From Wurfbainia villosa (lineage: Eukaryota > Streptophyta > Magnoliopsida > Zingiberales > Zingiberaceae): DNA of 64,000 nucleotides. Position 1 is the stretch's first letter. Each line of letters opens with the position of its first letter. This document shows positions 37,901 to 51,600 of the stretch, one piece after another. Under the pieces are notes generated by a model. That model worked only from the letters and a program-made list of their open reading frames with translations, was not told where the DNA came from and did no database searches. Where the stretch lies: positions 109,233,179-109,297,178 of the forward strand of contig CM045996.1 of assembly GCA_025175895.1 (NCBI GenBank). The letters are read 5' to 3'. A program made the translations under genes and the position numbers.

Positions 37901-39571
37901 GGAGGTAACCTTGTTTATTGGAAAAGCAAAAAGCAGAATGTTGTGGTAAGATCCAGTGCAGAGGCAGAATATCAAGCTATAGTCATAACCAGTCAAGAGC
38001 TTATATGGCTCAAACAGTTGCTTCAGGAGCTAAGGTTTGGAGATGTTACACAAATGTCACTTATATGTGATAACTAGGTCACCATGCATATCGCCTCAAA
38101 TTCAATTTTTCATGAGAGGATAAAGCATATTGAAGTCGACTGTCACTTTGTCAGAGAGAAAGTCATATCTGGAGATATATCTACTAGTTTTGTTAACTCA
38201 CATGATCAACTAGCAGATATATTTACTAAGTCACTGAGAGGTCCCCGAATTGACTACATATGTAACAAGCTGGGTGCATATAATTTATATTCTTCAACTT
38301 GAGGGTGAGTGTTAAAATATTATATATATGGCTAGGGAGAATTTGTCTGAATATCGTTAGGGATAATTATTTCCTAGGATAAAGTTTGAATTATTCCTAG
38401 GATAGGGTTTGATTTATTCCTTTGACTATGCCCTAATTTTTGTATATAAATAGAGCTTTCTCTATGTAATAAGGTACCTTTGCCGTCCATCTTCTTCTTC
38501 GATGAGTACTATAGCCCAACTCTTGAACCCGTCAGAGTCGTCATTGCTGCAATCTGACCGCTCAATAGTGATGTCGAGTGGCCAAGGGCGGAGAGAGACT
38601 CCGATAGGGAAGTTACTATGCATTTCCCAATCGAGAATTAGAAATGGGTGCTCGGTCGTGAAGGAAGTTGCTATGCATTCCCATTATCACGCACGAGTCG
38701 TGCGACGCAAGGAGCCCAGCATAAGATTTCTGTATATATATATAAATTGTAAGTTTAGTGGTCAACCAATGATGTTGTGTTTATTGAAAATAAACACACA
38801 TGTGTGGAATGTGTCAATCCCATTGTATATTAATGTGCTTATAAGGTGATTATGAATGACTCAACTAACCTACCCAGTGGTACACATGGTGTATAAGTGT
38901 TGCTGGTTGAAAGTAAATTGATGTTTTGCAGTAGATGAGAAAGTTGTGAGGGGTATGTTTTAGTGAAATGGATCCATAGTAAAGAAGGAAAAACTATGGA
39001 GGGAGAGTTCGAGGTGAGCTTCAGGAGAGAGATTACAGACATTTGAGGAAATCTGGGGCTTATATGGCCAGGCATGTTTGACTTGACCTGGTCCAAAAGA
39101 TCCATAAAGAATTAAGTCAAAAAATTTTAGGGTTGATTGTCTTTTTTTCCTTTTAATCTAATTTTGTCATGCTCTTGTACCTCTATCGGTACTATGTTAT
39201 TGTTTATTTCCATTCATGTGATGAAACCAATGCTCTGGGTCTCCATTATGATTGTTATGTCGCATGATGTTTATAATGCATTTCCCATTTCATACCAAGG
39301 TTTAAAATCTCAACTCGTATCGGAATTTCGGTCTGCGACCGGAACGATATGGTTTCGGTATCGTATCGTCCGTGACGATACTATTTCGGTATTTTTTTAA
39401 ACATTAATATTAATTATTTGATTTTTTTTTAAAATTTTAGTTAATTTTTAAAAAAGAATTTAAAATTTAATTTTACCTAAATTATAAATTTGAATTTAGA
39501 ATTTTAATAAAAATATATTTTATTTTTTAATTTTTATTTAATATATAAATTAATTAATAATTTATTTAATT

Positions 39572-39642
<71 letters not shown>

Positions 39643-42600
39643 TTTTTTATTTATTTATATTTTTAGAAAATCAGAAATTTCACGCGGTCGCGATCGCGGC
39701 TTCTCCCCGCGATCACGGTTTCTCATCGCGGTCGCACGTGATCATCAATCGCCTTGTGTGATCATTGTCCGATCGCGATCGGGAATGCGATCGCCTTCCC
39801 GATCGCGCCGCTCTGCGTCGCCACCGCAGCCTATGCGTCGTCGCCGACGCCTTCTTCCGGTACGGTACGCGTTTCGGTTTCGGTGATTCGTCGGAACGAA
39901 ATTTTTCGGTGATTTCGTCCGAAACGGCTCGGAATTTAAAACCTTGTTTCATACTGATACTAGTTGACAGATAATGAAAATCAGGTTTTAACATTATGAA
40001 TCCATTGCTATAGTTAATAGGCATGAGTTATTGACTATGATATTTTTATATACTGTTAGCAATCTTTTTAGTTGTAATCATGTATTTAGTTGATATCCAT
40101 GTTTAGTACATTTTATCCAGTTAATTCTGACTAAGCAGGTATCAAGGCAGTTAACATGCCGAGGTCGTAGGTCTCATGCTAATATCTATAGTTGTGTAAA
40201 CCCACTAGTCATATGACATTGAGACATTGATGGTTGGCTTCATGGATATTGGGTAAGCTCTTGTGTGGTTGTAGTTTAAGGGGTCCTACTGTTCAAATAT
40301 GGCATTGACTACTAGGCATAAAAAGTATTACTTTTATTACAATAATATATCTGTATTACATACACTCCGCTTGGCTTGAGGGATATATCTCAGTTGGGTT
40401 GCTGCATCTAGAAGTGGATGTCTAATGTCTAATTGTTCAAACGGTGATTAGTACCTTCTTCCTGAATAGATGGCTTGTTTTTTCTAATTGAGGATAGGAC
40501 TAAAACATGATATTAAAGACTTAACAGCTCCCCTAGGGTTCGCTCTTCGATGGCCCATGTGGATAGATTGATGCATTATATCCTATGAACCTTTAAACTA
40601 AATGTGACAAAAGGAAAGAAAATACATGAATCAACCTAATTGCCTCTGCTCCTTGAGAACTAGGAGATTACCCAAAGGACACCTTCAATATTAAGGGGTC
40701 ACAAGCCAATCATATAAATAATTGGAATTCATAATTGTGCACTCACTAGGGGAGCATTAAGGGTATTGCATCATGTATGCAGTAAAATAATAAATTTTGT
40801 ACAGAAATTGGCAGGGGCATATTTACCATTTAACCATGGAACCAATTCCTATCGACTTATATTTTTTTCTTTCTAAACCACAAAGCTCTTATACAATGCA
40901 TATATAAATCTATTAGACTGAACCCTCATTCCATGCCAAGCTTGTCCATACCTGCACCACCCCCCTCATGTGAAACAGAACCAAAGCCTGTCACTATAGA
41001 TAAAATCTTCCCTCTGCAACAAATGTTGCTCTCTTCTTTAGCTCCGACCACATTCCTTAAATTCCTCTTGGATATTTCCTCCCTCTCCTTCCCTTCCATA
41101 ATCTTGTCTGAGACCACACCCTATCGTGCAACATTGGCAATACCAACATGATACAAGAAGGCCATTCAAGTGCAAACCCAATTTTGGTTAAATAATGGAA
41201 CAAAAGCTTCACACATGCCAACCAAAATTACTCAAGACTTGAACTCTAAGTAGCACTATAAGTGAATGTTGGAGATCAAAACTAACATATTATTACATTT
41301 ATCTTAATGATAATTATACATTGAGCCCATAGTTCTTTAAACTAACTGGTCAGGGATTCTCTAAAAAATTCTTGTAACTCCACTTTCTCATGTTTGCAGC
41401 GCTCATAAATTATTCCTATACTTTTGCAGTTCAGTCAGTACAGCTAATCTTAACAGATCTGAACTGTAAAAAAATTTTGTTATGACAAGGGGTCTGATGA
41501 ATTGTGTACATAGCATAAGGATCATGGTTCTAGAACAAGTGTCATCAGTCTTAATATAGCACAAACCAACTCAAAAAGAGAGATAGGGGTACTCGACGCC
41601 TATAATTGACCAACCTGCCTATATGAAGTTAGACGTTAACCATGTGCCTACTTGAATGAGAAAGTTCTAATTTCAAACACAATGTAAGCCAATAAAAGTT
41701 ATATACCAGCTGAGCAATGCGACCAAGACCAGGAAGCAACATTGTCTGCACAAGTTACCAAGCATATCATCAGGGAGAGCATATAAAAAATGGTTGTGCC
41801 TAACATATTCACAATAACCAAAGACAATCATCATAATAAATTTCAGAAGAAAATGTTCTCTTAATGCCCACAAGTTGAATATACCAGCTTTTCTTTCTCC
41901 TTAGACCCTGATTCCATTATGTTTTGACCACAGATGAAAACAACAGGACCTGGTATTAGGTGAAGCATTTCTTCCACCTTCTTGATAAACTCTTTTCGGT
42001 TCGACTTGGGAACTGCCCGTGACAACCACTGGGAACAGTCTGAGAAGTAAACAATAATTGGTTGTAGAGATGGCAAAATCTGCAAATTTGTACAGCCAGT
42101 CACAATAAGTTAATAGCTGCTGAAGTGACCTACTGAACATATTGTGGCCACAATTGAAGCATGTTATAAATAGAATATGATATACAAAAATGGTTCCAGG
42201 ATAGCTAAAAAATATATGCATGTCCTGTGCATAGACAAAATGAGGACAGTTTAACTAAATCTTTAAACCAACAATAGCATACCTCAAAAAGTGCCTCCAT
42301 CGCTATGTACCAGTCTTCTGCCAGGGTATCTGTGTCTCGCACAAGATCCTGAACTGAAAAGGAACAGAGAAAGGAATGTTTGAGTTGGCCAATACTACGG
42401 TGCATTAAGTAACTATACTACTGCATAATGCAAAATGCATTGAAGAATTGAATGTGTCACAAACAAGGCAATGATTTCACTGCCCTAATATGCAACTTGT
42501 TAAACTATACATTTGCAAATTAGTTTTTCTCGGCTCTCTTATTCTCTAACAAAGGACTCTTGATATCTGAATAGCTTCATTGATATTAGAATATCCCAAA

Positions 42601-45600
42601 ACATAACCTAATTCAAATATCAAGTTAATTTTCATTAGGATCAAGCATTCAACATTAAATTATTTATTTATAATCAGATCAAACAATTATAATCCTAATT
42701 CTAAGTGACAAAACATTTGCCTAATTGTCTAGATAAGATATGGCTACTAGAAAATTTGATCCCCTTCACCTCGTTTTTTTTTAGATGGCACCGGGTATCC
42801 ACGCCTTTGGCCCGACTAATCCTAGGGGCGGCAGGTCCGGCCCCACGGAAGTTTTCCACCAGCCGCTAGAGTAAATCGGGAAGCGCTCACAGTGGGCAAC
42901 CCAACAGCCTAACTTTCTTAGGCCCAACACCCCATTTGGAGGAAATTCCTACAAATGTGCCACAGCTAGGGCTCGAACCTTAGATGCCTGGGAAACTGCA
43001 TGGGCACCCTATCGTTGCACCGTAGCCCCGAGGACACCCCTTCACCTCCTTGTGATTCCAAATATGAATGTCAAATTTACGTTCTCAATAAAAATTAACA
43101 TCAAAATTTGAATTCACGGGATGTGTTATGTCCATAACTATTATGGAGTAAAGTAAAACTATGTAGGGATCAAGTTTTAAATCACAACTTTGGGTATGAA
43201 TGTAAAATACAATTAGACTAATACATACTTAATAGAGGTATCAACTCTCATAAAAATGGACCTTCCAACAAGTTCTTTCAATTATGCATTACTTCATTCA
43301 AATGTAACCACTAAGCTCAAACTATTTGAATTTTTAACTTTTTGCAAGATATTGGACCTTGTGAGATTGAACTATATGGGTGGGAACGGAGCAGTGCAAC
43401 TCCATCAGCTTGGTCTAACCAGTGCAAAACCTTAGCACGTGTTGGTACAGTTACCATTATTTTAAAACATTGTGCTCAATGGAAGATGACAAGGTACATG
43501 TAAACACATGAGAACAGGAGTAAAACCTACAAGGATTTTGAGATAATATAAAGTGACACTCAAACTGTTGAAAGGTTACAGACATTGCCCATATCTTTGA
43601 AATACACTTGATCTTATTTTGAGCATCACAAAAACCACACTATTACAGTAGACTTTTATAAGTTTGACAAGAAATTTTCATTTTATGGATGTCAAAGACA
43701 GATATTTATTTACTTAACAATTAATGAGGCACAAACAACCGAGTCCCAGAAATCATCATATGAATGAAGAGCTGTTTTTTAAGAGCAAGTTCCAGTTTGT
43801 GGTCCATGTTTTTAAAAATTCAAATGCAAAAGAAAACATAGTAATGCTTAATCTGTGAATAGGTAAAAGGACAAAGCAGGTCAACTGGGAGAAAGAAACT
43901 AATAGTTTAGTAAACAAACAGCCACAAGTTGTCAGACTCATATACAAGAATTTTTTTCATTTTTGCGATGGTAATCAAGATTGTGATTCAGACCTTGGAT
44001 TTTGAGATCTTCGGATCCAAGCAGACCTGAATAATCCAGATCACTAGTAGGATCTACATTGCTATGATCATATGAAACTACAATATGATTTGTAATAGCT
44101 TATCATTTCTACTATGATCTCAGCTCCAACAACCTTAACTATGTATAAATTCAATTAACGATGTTAAAGATTGGCATTGCCTGTTATCATTTGAAAAAAA
44201 AAAATCACTTATTTGAGATTCCCTTTTAACTCCTAATTAGAAGAATCCTTACTATCATTTTCATTCGTATTACAAAAGTTGTTATTTGCTATTTACAGAT
44301 GGAATGCTTAAAGAATTGTATTTTTTATTGTCATGTTTTAATATATATATATATATATAATTTAATCAAAACTTCATGATATTGATATGTAATTTGAAAT
44401 GTTCATAGTAATATTTAAAATTGGAAGTTAGCATATAATAATATAAATGCCAAATATAATTTTATAATATTTAATTAATTTGTGAGATCGTACAATTCTA
44501 TATTCTGAACCAATAGATCTCTTTCTGTTACTAGGTAGAAAATAAATTGGCGGCCTTGGTTTCCCCGGTTATGTAAGGCTGCATTCTCAGTTAGGAGGAA
44601 TATGTGAACTATGAGTGGAATTTGAGTATTTCTCTATCTAGAAATTTTTTTGTCACAATAAATGCACAAAGAATCTGAAAAAAAATGCAATAAGATGCAT
44701 GCTTATACACAATGCAAGCACAGTTGATAATCATCATTAAGCAGACATTATATTGAAGTGGAGTAAAAGCTTACTATCAATCCAATAAATAGATGGTTTT
44801 GCATCTTGTTCCTCAAATGTATCAATATTTAGTTCAGCATTGTCAAGAATAACAGCTACTTGATCTCCATTAATCTCGAACACTTCTCCACGCTGTCCAG
44901 TTGATAGAGACCTGCAAGATAAAGAGGTTGAAGATGAAATCATAGCGCCTTCACCAAAATCCTAGTCTAGAAAAATAAATTTGAAAGAGAAAAACACAAA
45001 TTATCAAAAATCCTAAAATCAAGTTGCAGGATACCAGATTGTTGAATACAGATTAAAACAAAGAATCAAGCCTAATAGACATTTGCTACTTCAATCTTAA
45101 GATGCAACTTTTAAATAAAGAAAACAAATTTATCCTATTTAGCTGGTTGAATAACATTGTCCCACTTGAAAAGAAAAGCACTACGAAAAAAATAGATGGG
45201 CAAGTAGAAGGAAAGATAGATGAGCTTCTGATGCTGTTTATTTACTTCAGAAGATAGAAAGATGAAAGGAATATGTATAAAAAAAAAATAGTGATTACAG
45301 TACCTTGCATACCAAATCACTTTTTCATAATAGCTCAATACCACGATGTCATTTTGTAACTCTATATTTTTTTATGTTATTTCATAACACCTCTATACTC
45401 TAATCAATGAAGTATAGAGGGGCAGAGATCGTGACTTAAAATTTTATACCATGCGGAGTCACAGAGGTTGTTGCGATCCAACGATGACCTCCGCGAGATG
45501 ACAAGGGCACCACGATTCGATGGCAACTCCACAAGGTTGCAGAAGCTACCACAATCCCGCAGCAACCTCCATAGGATCACAGGAGCACCACGATCCCACT

Positions 45601-48600
45601 GATTTTTTATTTTTTTTTGTATTTTTAATTTTTTTTAATATTTAAGTTAAAAAAATTATTTTTAATTAATATATTTTATATTTAAAAATATCAAAATCTT
45701 ATTGGCATGATACGATACGGTACCGAAATCGTACTATTCCGATCATAAACCAAAACTTCAATATGACTCGAAATTTTAAACCATGAGAGAAATGTGTTAA
45801 CAAAAATCCCCTCATAGTTCTTACCCTATGGGGCACAAAATGATCATATATGACTCAAAAAGTTCTCCATTTAATCATCCACTCCCATTTCAAATCCTAT
45901 TTATAAATGCTGAAATTTTGATAAATTATGAAAACTATTTTGCAGCATACCAAGGAACCGAGCAAACCATGGAAAACTACTAGGAGTCAGCAGATGTTGT
46001 ATCACTGTATGAACATGACTGCATGACTCTTACAAGGCTCATCAAGACTTATATAGTTAACCTATGCTAAGTAGGAAAGACTTGTGCACCCACCTGCCAC
46101 TAAGAAAAGTAAAGGCATTTGTTGAGCCATCAGAAGTCGGTATCTTCCCCAGTATGATCCTGTGATCAAATATAGTGCTAGGATTAGTAGTATTGCATCA
46201 ATATGTAGCTCATTGAGGTAGGATGAAGATTTAACAGGTTGGAAGAAACAACACTGGTTTAGGAAATAAAGGAGGTCAAATGATTTGAGTTTGCACCAAT
46301 ATAAAATGCCTATTTGAATATATCAGTTATATGGACCTATCTAGGATAAACTTTTCCAATGCCTAATAAACTACATAAATAAGCAATTTATCTAGCAATA
46401 GATGTGGGTCAAAATATGATTTGAATCTATGAAACTACTTGATCGCTTAATGTCAAAAGAAAAAAAACTCTCTAGCGTTAAGCAATACTCACAATGAAGA
46501 GGTAATTAACCTTCTAAAATAATTTGAAATTCCCAATCCCAATTGATAGGAACAAAAAAATAGTCAAAGAAAGACAATCATGAAGAAGTGATTCATTTCA
46601 AACATGTATACAATTAGCTACCATGAAAAAGAACAGCATCCTCCCTAAAAAAGAAAAAACTCTCTTTTTCTTCGCACATATAAGAATGTTATTTACATTC
46701 AATAAGGTAATTTCCTGACTCTTTAGTATTAATTAAGCACCAAAGGAGGGGAACAAAGGGTTAAATAAGTAAACTTGGCTTCCAAGGATTTTAAATAATG
46801 TTAAAGATGCTCATGTAACATTTTCTACATCAAATTAGTAGAGAAAAGGGCAATGTGTTAATTATGGCACAAACCAGGAGAAGAAAATGGATTATGGCCT
46901 CAAGCAACATATCTTGAGTATACTCTTGGCATCCTTGACCATGTTTTAAGCAAGGAATGCTGTAGTTAGACTGACATTCTTTCGCAAGTTCAAAATGGTA
47001 AGAAAGATGAATCAATCTCACATTCAGATGGCGACTATAAAAACTCTACAGAAAGGCAATGAAACAATTATCTAAACAGCAATCAAAAGTAATTGGCAAG
47101 AGTTGCTACCGAACATATGGACCAAATATCAGGGGAAAAAAATAAATCTATTAAGATCAATCATAAAAGTAGCAAGTTCCCCTGCTTATAGATGAATATA
47201 TGAACCTCCAAATATTGCAGAATTCAACATTAAGTGCTACTGGTATTTGGTGCAGACCATTCAAACCTAGAGTTGTTTTCCCAATTTACAAAACCGCTAT
47301 AAGAACAAAATTTTAAAAGAAAATTAAAAAACTTTAAAAATATACATAATCCCTCCAACTACTTGCCAGTGTGTTCTTTCACTTGTAATCTCAACCAGAA
47401 AGTCCTAAATTATACAAATTACTATATCAGAGAGATTTAATTTCTTTGATCAATTGGAAACACTTCAGCAGTCGAGATCCTCTAAAACAATGTGAGTTTC
47501 AATCAAACTCAACAGCAAGAGGGCAGGCTCCAGTACAAGATGAAACATTTTTTCTGTCTCTAACATCCTTTTCATCATCTAGGTTGCCAAAATGTTTTCC
47601 AAAAGATTGATGAGCAACTAATATATAATTGGTTTCATGAGGCAAAGATAAAATGAAAGCTTGGAAATTATCAAAACTAACATGAATTGAAGAAATCCAA
47701 TGAGATGTCAAGTTAAACAATGTCCAACAAGAATTTAGTGTCAACCAAGAATAAAAGTAGTTATTTCAGATAATAATTCCATTAAGAACAGAAAAGTTAC
47801 ATTTAGCACATGTTTCAGTATCATGAAATAAGGCCAAAAATCTAGTAAAACACCTGTGATCAACTTTGATTTGAACCGAAGCACCAGCATACTTCACACG
47901 ATCTCCTGAAAAAAAAAACAAGATGGACGTGTCATGCAAAAGATTATCTTTCACAAGATTATAAAGATAAAGAATGTATTAATCTAAAATCCCCATTCCT
48001 GAAGAAATGTTAAAGGCTAGCAATGCATCATGATGCAGTAGAAATTCTAGATACGAAGACTAGATTTTAGCATCTTCCAAAAATCAAGATTCTAGATACG
48101 AACACTAAAATTTTAATTGATAACATTAGTTCTATTAACCTAACTAAGAATTCAATTTGTCACTCTATAACTAAACACATAGAAGTTAAACATCATTTTA
48201 TACGAGAACACGTAGCTAATGGCAATATCAAACTTGAATATGTTGAGTCAAAATCGAAACTAGCGGACATATTTACAAAACCCTTACCCGAAGAAGAATT
48301 TAGTCTGCTTAGACGAAGATTAGAAATGTGCGTAGTAGAATAGAATTTAACTCTTACTTATAATCTATTCCTATTTCTTTTTACACTACATGGAACTAGC
48401 TTAGGGTTTACCTTAGAAAGTATGCACCTATAAATTTAAGGAGCCAACACATCTCACAACGCATAGGTTAAATGTGTTTGTCTACTGAGCTACGTAGATG
48501 GGCATGAAATGTTAGGACCTTACTCCTGATTTCATATGTAGATCAAGTGCATCGATATGAATCATGGAGTATAATCATTCAAAATAATCAACTCTAATCA

Positions 48601-51600
48601 GGACTTATTGATCATCTTATATCAATTAAGTCAAAAAGAGTTGAACATATTTATTAGATGATTTATGTTGAAACTATTATTTTTGAAATAAAAAGGGGAC
48701 ATGCTTGGACCTATAACCATATATTCAATATTTCCTGCAACAAAATGGTTTTTTTTTTCAAAACATTTTACTTGTACATACACCCCCCAAGTGTTTTTCG
48801 ATATATAGCAAAAGGGGGAGATAAGACCAACGTTAAGGAACCAAAACTTTTTGGCATTTTGGCCAAACGTTAAGGGGGAGAGATAAGTTTCTTTTTCAAA
48901 AACTCACCTAACGTCAAGGGGGAGGGTTTGAAAAAGAACTTACTCATACTAACTTACTACATGTTTACTACATGTTTATTACATGTTTACTACATGCTTA
49001 CTACATATTTACCCATGCTTATTCATGCTTAATTTTCCTTAACTTTGAATCGGTTTGCCATAGATCAAAAAGGGAGAGATTGTTGGTGTAGGGGCACCAG
49101 ATAATCGAACCTAGGCTTTAATTATAGCAAAGATTCAAAGTTAAACTGTTATGGTTATCTCACATGCTGTGTTGAGTGTGCAGAAAATGAATTAAGCTAT
49201 GCCAAGGTCAGCGACACCCGGAGAATCTCGGGACGAGAAACCATGGTGGTCGGGCAACACCAGGAGAACCTCGTTGGAGTCAAGGAACCTCGATGGCGAC
49301 CGGAAGCTAAGTGACAGGTCAGGAGGACCAGAGGTAAGCACTGAGTGCGGAGTGATAGTAAGGTCGTGTCCTCCGTACGGGGACGACTATAGGAGGCGAT
49401 CCAACTAAGACTTCCGAAGGAAGGTCGAGGTCGAGGTCGGATGGTAAGGAACCGTCGTAATTTCCATTATTCAACATTTCTGTGCTAACTCTATGCTGCA
49501 GGTGAGTGATTAAGCTAACAGTCGACTGAAGCTTAGTAGCAGTCGACTGATCCTACCATCAATCGACTGCTGAGGGGCATCAGTCAACTGATGGACAAGC
49601 TGATTATCTCGAAGAATGTCAAGATAAGCTCCACCAAAAATGGGGGGATGAGGAGCTTTAACCCAGATCTGGATCTCAACGAACCAGGGTCAAAGGGCTA
49701 TAAAAGAAGAGGCTTTTCACCTCTTTGGACCATCTAAGTGTGCTCCTAAAGTGCTCCAACAACGCCAAGCTTCCGACAACAACTCTACGCCGTCATAACG
49801 CTGAGCTTCCATCTTTTCGTCGATAGTTTAATTTAAGCTGTTTACTTTCTTGTATTCGAGCTTTCTACTGCTATGTGGAGAGGTAGGCTTTAAAGCTGTC
49901 AATTTGGGTTGGGCCCGTCGGGTTGGCCCGCCCCGCCAAACAATTTGAATGGATTGGGTTAGAAATTTATCCAATCAACCCACGGCGGACTTAAATAATC
50001 AATCCGCGTCGGACTGTGACCCGCTGCGGGCTAACCCGCGGGCCGAGGGTCAATGATCACGACTCGCGACTCGCGATGCAAAAGTCGGCAAAACCCCGAA
50101 ATCCGAAATCCCCTATTCCTCAATCCTCCTCTCGCCGACTCGCGATTCGCGAAACCCTACGCCCGCGACTCGCGATTCGGGAAATCCCTTGTTCCTCCTC
50201 TCGTTGTCGCTTCTATGCGCCCGCCAATCGAAAGGAAAAAGTAGGCAATTTGCATCAATTCTCCTCTTGCCTGCTCGCTATAAATAGACCTCCGCCGATC
50301 ACTCCGATTCGAGATCCTTGTTCGTCTTCTCGACATGGCAGCGCCAAATTCGGTTCCCCTTCTCACCCCTTACAAAATGAGCAAGTTTGACCTCTCTCAC
50401 AGGTCAGAGCTTCTTCTTTTTCTTTTCTTTTTGGCCGCTTCCCTAACATCGAATCGAATCGCATGCGATGAGTGGTTCGATATAGTTAGTTCTTTGTGGC
50501 AAACAAGATATCAAAAATCTGATTTTGTTCCAATTTACATTTGAAGCAGTGCGCATGCTCTGCTTGCGAGAATTGTGTTAGTTGGCCGTTGACAAGGTAA
50601 GTCGTGCAGGAGCGTCGTCGCCATCTTGTATTACTCTTAGCGGGCCTCCAAAGGCGACCTTTTGATTGCCAAGGCAACTGGAGTTTCCGACACTGCGCAA
50701 GGGTAGGATGAGCTATTGCCCCAATTTATTTCAGATGTGGTTGTAATCAATGTTTAAGGGTTTTGTCTAATTGTGTTTGCTCATCGAATCTGGTTGGGTA
50801 AGGTATAAAGACATTCCTGGCATTTGGACCAAAGAACAGGTGGAAGCTTGGACGCCCATTGTGGATGCAGTTCACGAAAAGGGTGGCATCTTCTTTTGCC
50901 AGATTGGTCACACTGGAAGGGTTTCCAACACTGGTATTTCTCTCAAATCATGCCTTGCCCCAATTTATTTCAGATATTGATTCATATATCATTATGCTCC
51001 TCTTGCAGATTTTCAACCCAATGGTCAAGCTCCAATTTCATGTACTGACAAGCCATTGATTCCTAAACTACGAACCAACGGCTTTGATGAAATGCATTTT
51101 TCTGTCCTCCGGAGATTGGAGACCGAAGAAATTCCTTTGGTTGTCAATGATTTTAGACTCGCTGCTAGAAATGCCATTAAAGCCGGTAAGACTACCTACC
51201 TTCTTTATTCATTTTCTTATTCCAAATAAGAAACTAAAGCTATTGCAGATTTGCAACTTGCCACCCATACTATCACAGTTATCAAATGTCTCAGTCACGT
51301 GCTCTGAGAGTTTCACATATCTTCTTTTCTGCTAAGTTTGATCTTCCAATATGTAAAACATAAGGATAATATGGTTCATCTTATTGGTTCATGGTGCATT
51401 GATCAAGCTTAATGAGCCTCAAACTAGAGTAAATTCCTTCACTATTTGGACAGAATAATTTGTTTGTTCATGATGATAAAAAATGAAGCTTATGGCTTAT
51501 ATACTTGCAAAGTTCAATCCCACAAATGTTCCTTTACAGTTATATCAAATACCAACTTATTCTTGATGCATCAATTCTTTTTTTCAGTGGATCATATGTT

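Larger units (their letters stand above)
33396..38476 (+). mobile_element. Ty1/copia element, near full length but inactivated
   Basis: LTRs at 33396-33567 and 38310-38476, a tRNA-Met-type primer-binding site at 33568, gag-protease, integrase, reverse transcriptase and RNase H in copia order. It has a frameshift after protease, another in integrase, in-frame stops in RT and RNase H, and a changed integrase catalytic residue. The right LTR lacks its last ~21 bases. A 33-bp flank sequence occurs on both sides (33363-33395 and 38477-38509) instead of a 5-bp duplication. It lies in the AAA gene intron in antisense orientation to that gene. Confidence 0.93.
32944..38722 (+). mobile_element. Possible TIR element with subterminal repeats, split by a copia element
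   Basis: The left end (GGGTGCTGATCCGTGCGCGA, then CTCGTGCACGA) and the right end (TCACGCACGAGTCGTGCGAC, then GCAAGGAGCCC) are imperfect inverted repeats around CGACTCGTGC. Inside, the left 450 bp hold two related halves (GCGACTCG...GATTGCACAGT at 32957-33020 and 33291-33345), and matching TATAGCCCAAC(C/T)C words occur at 33066 and 38509. Without the copia element it is about 0.7 kb and noncoding. I found no clear target duplication, so superfamily and exact ends are uncertain. Confidence 0.45.

Noticed and set aside
40926..41151. C-rich open frames on both strands as an extra exon
   Set aside because: No similarity to the AAA family, and the flanking exons at 41707 and 31850 already join in frame without it.
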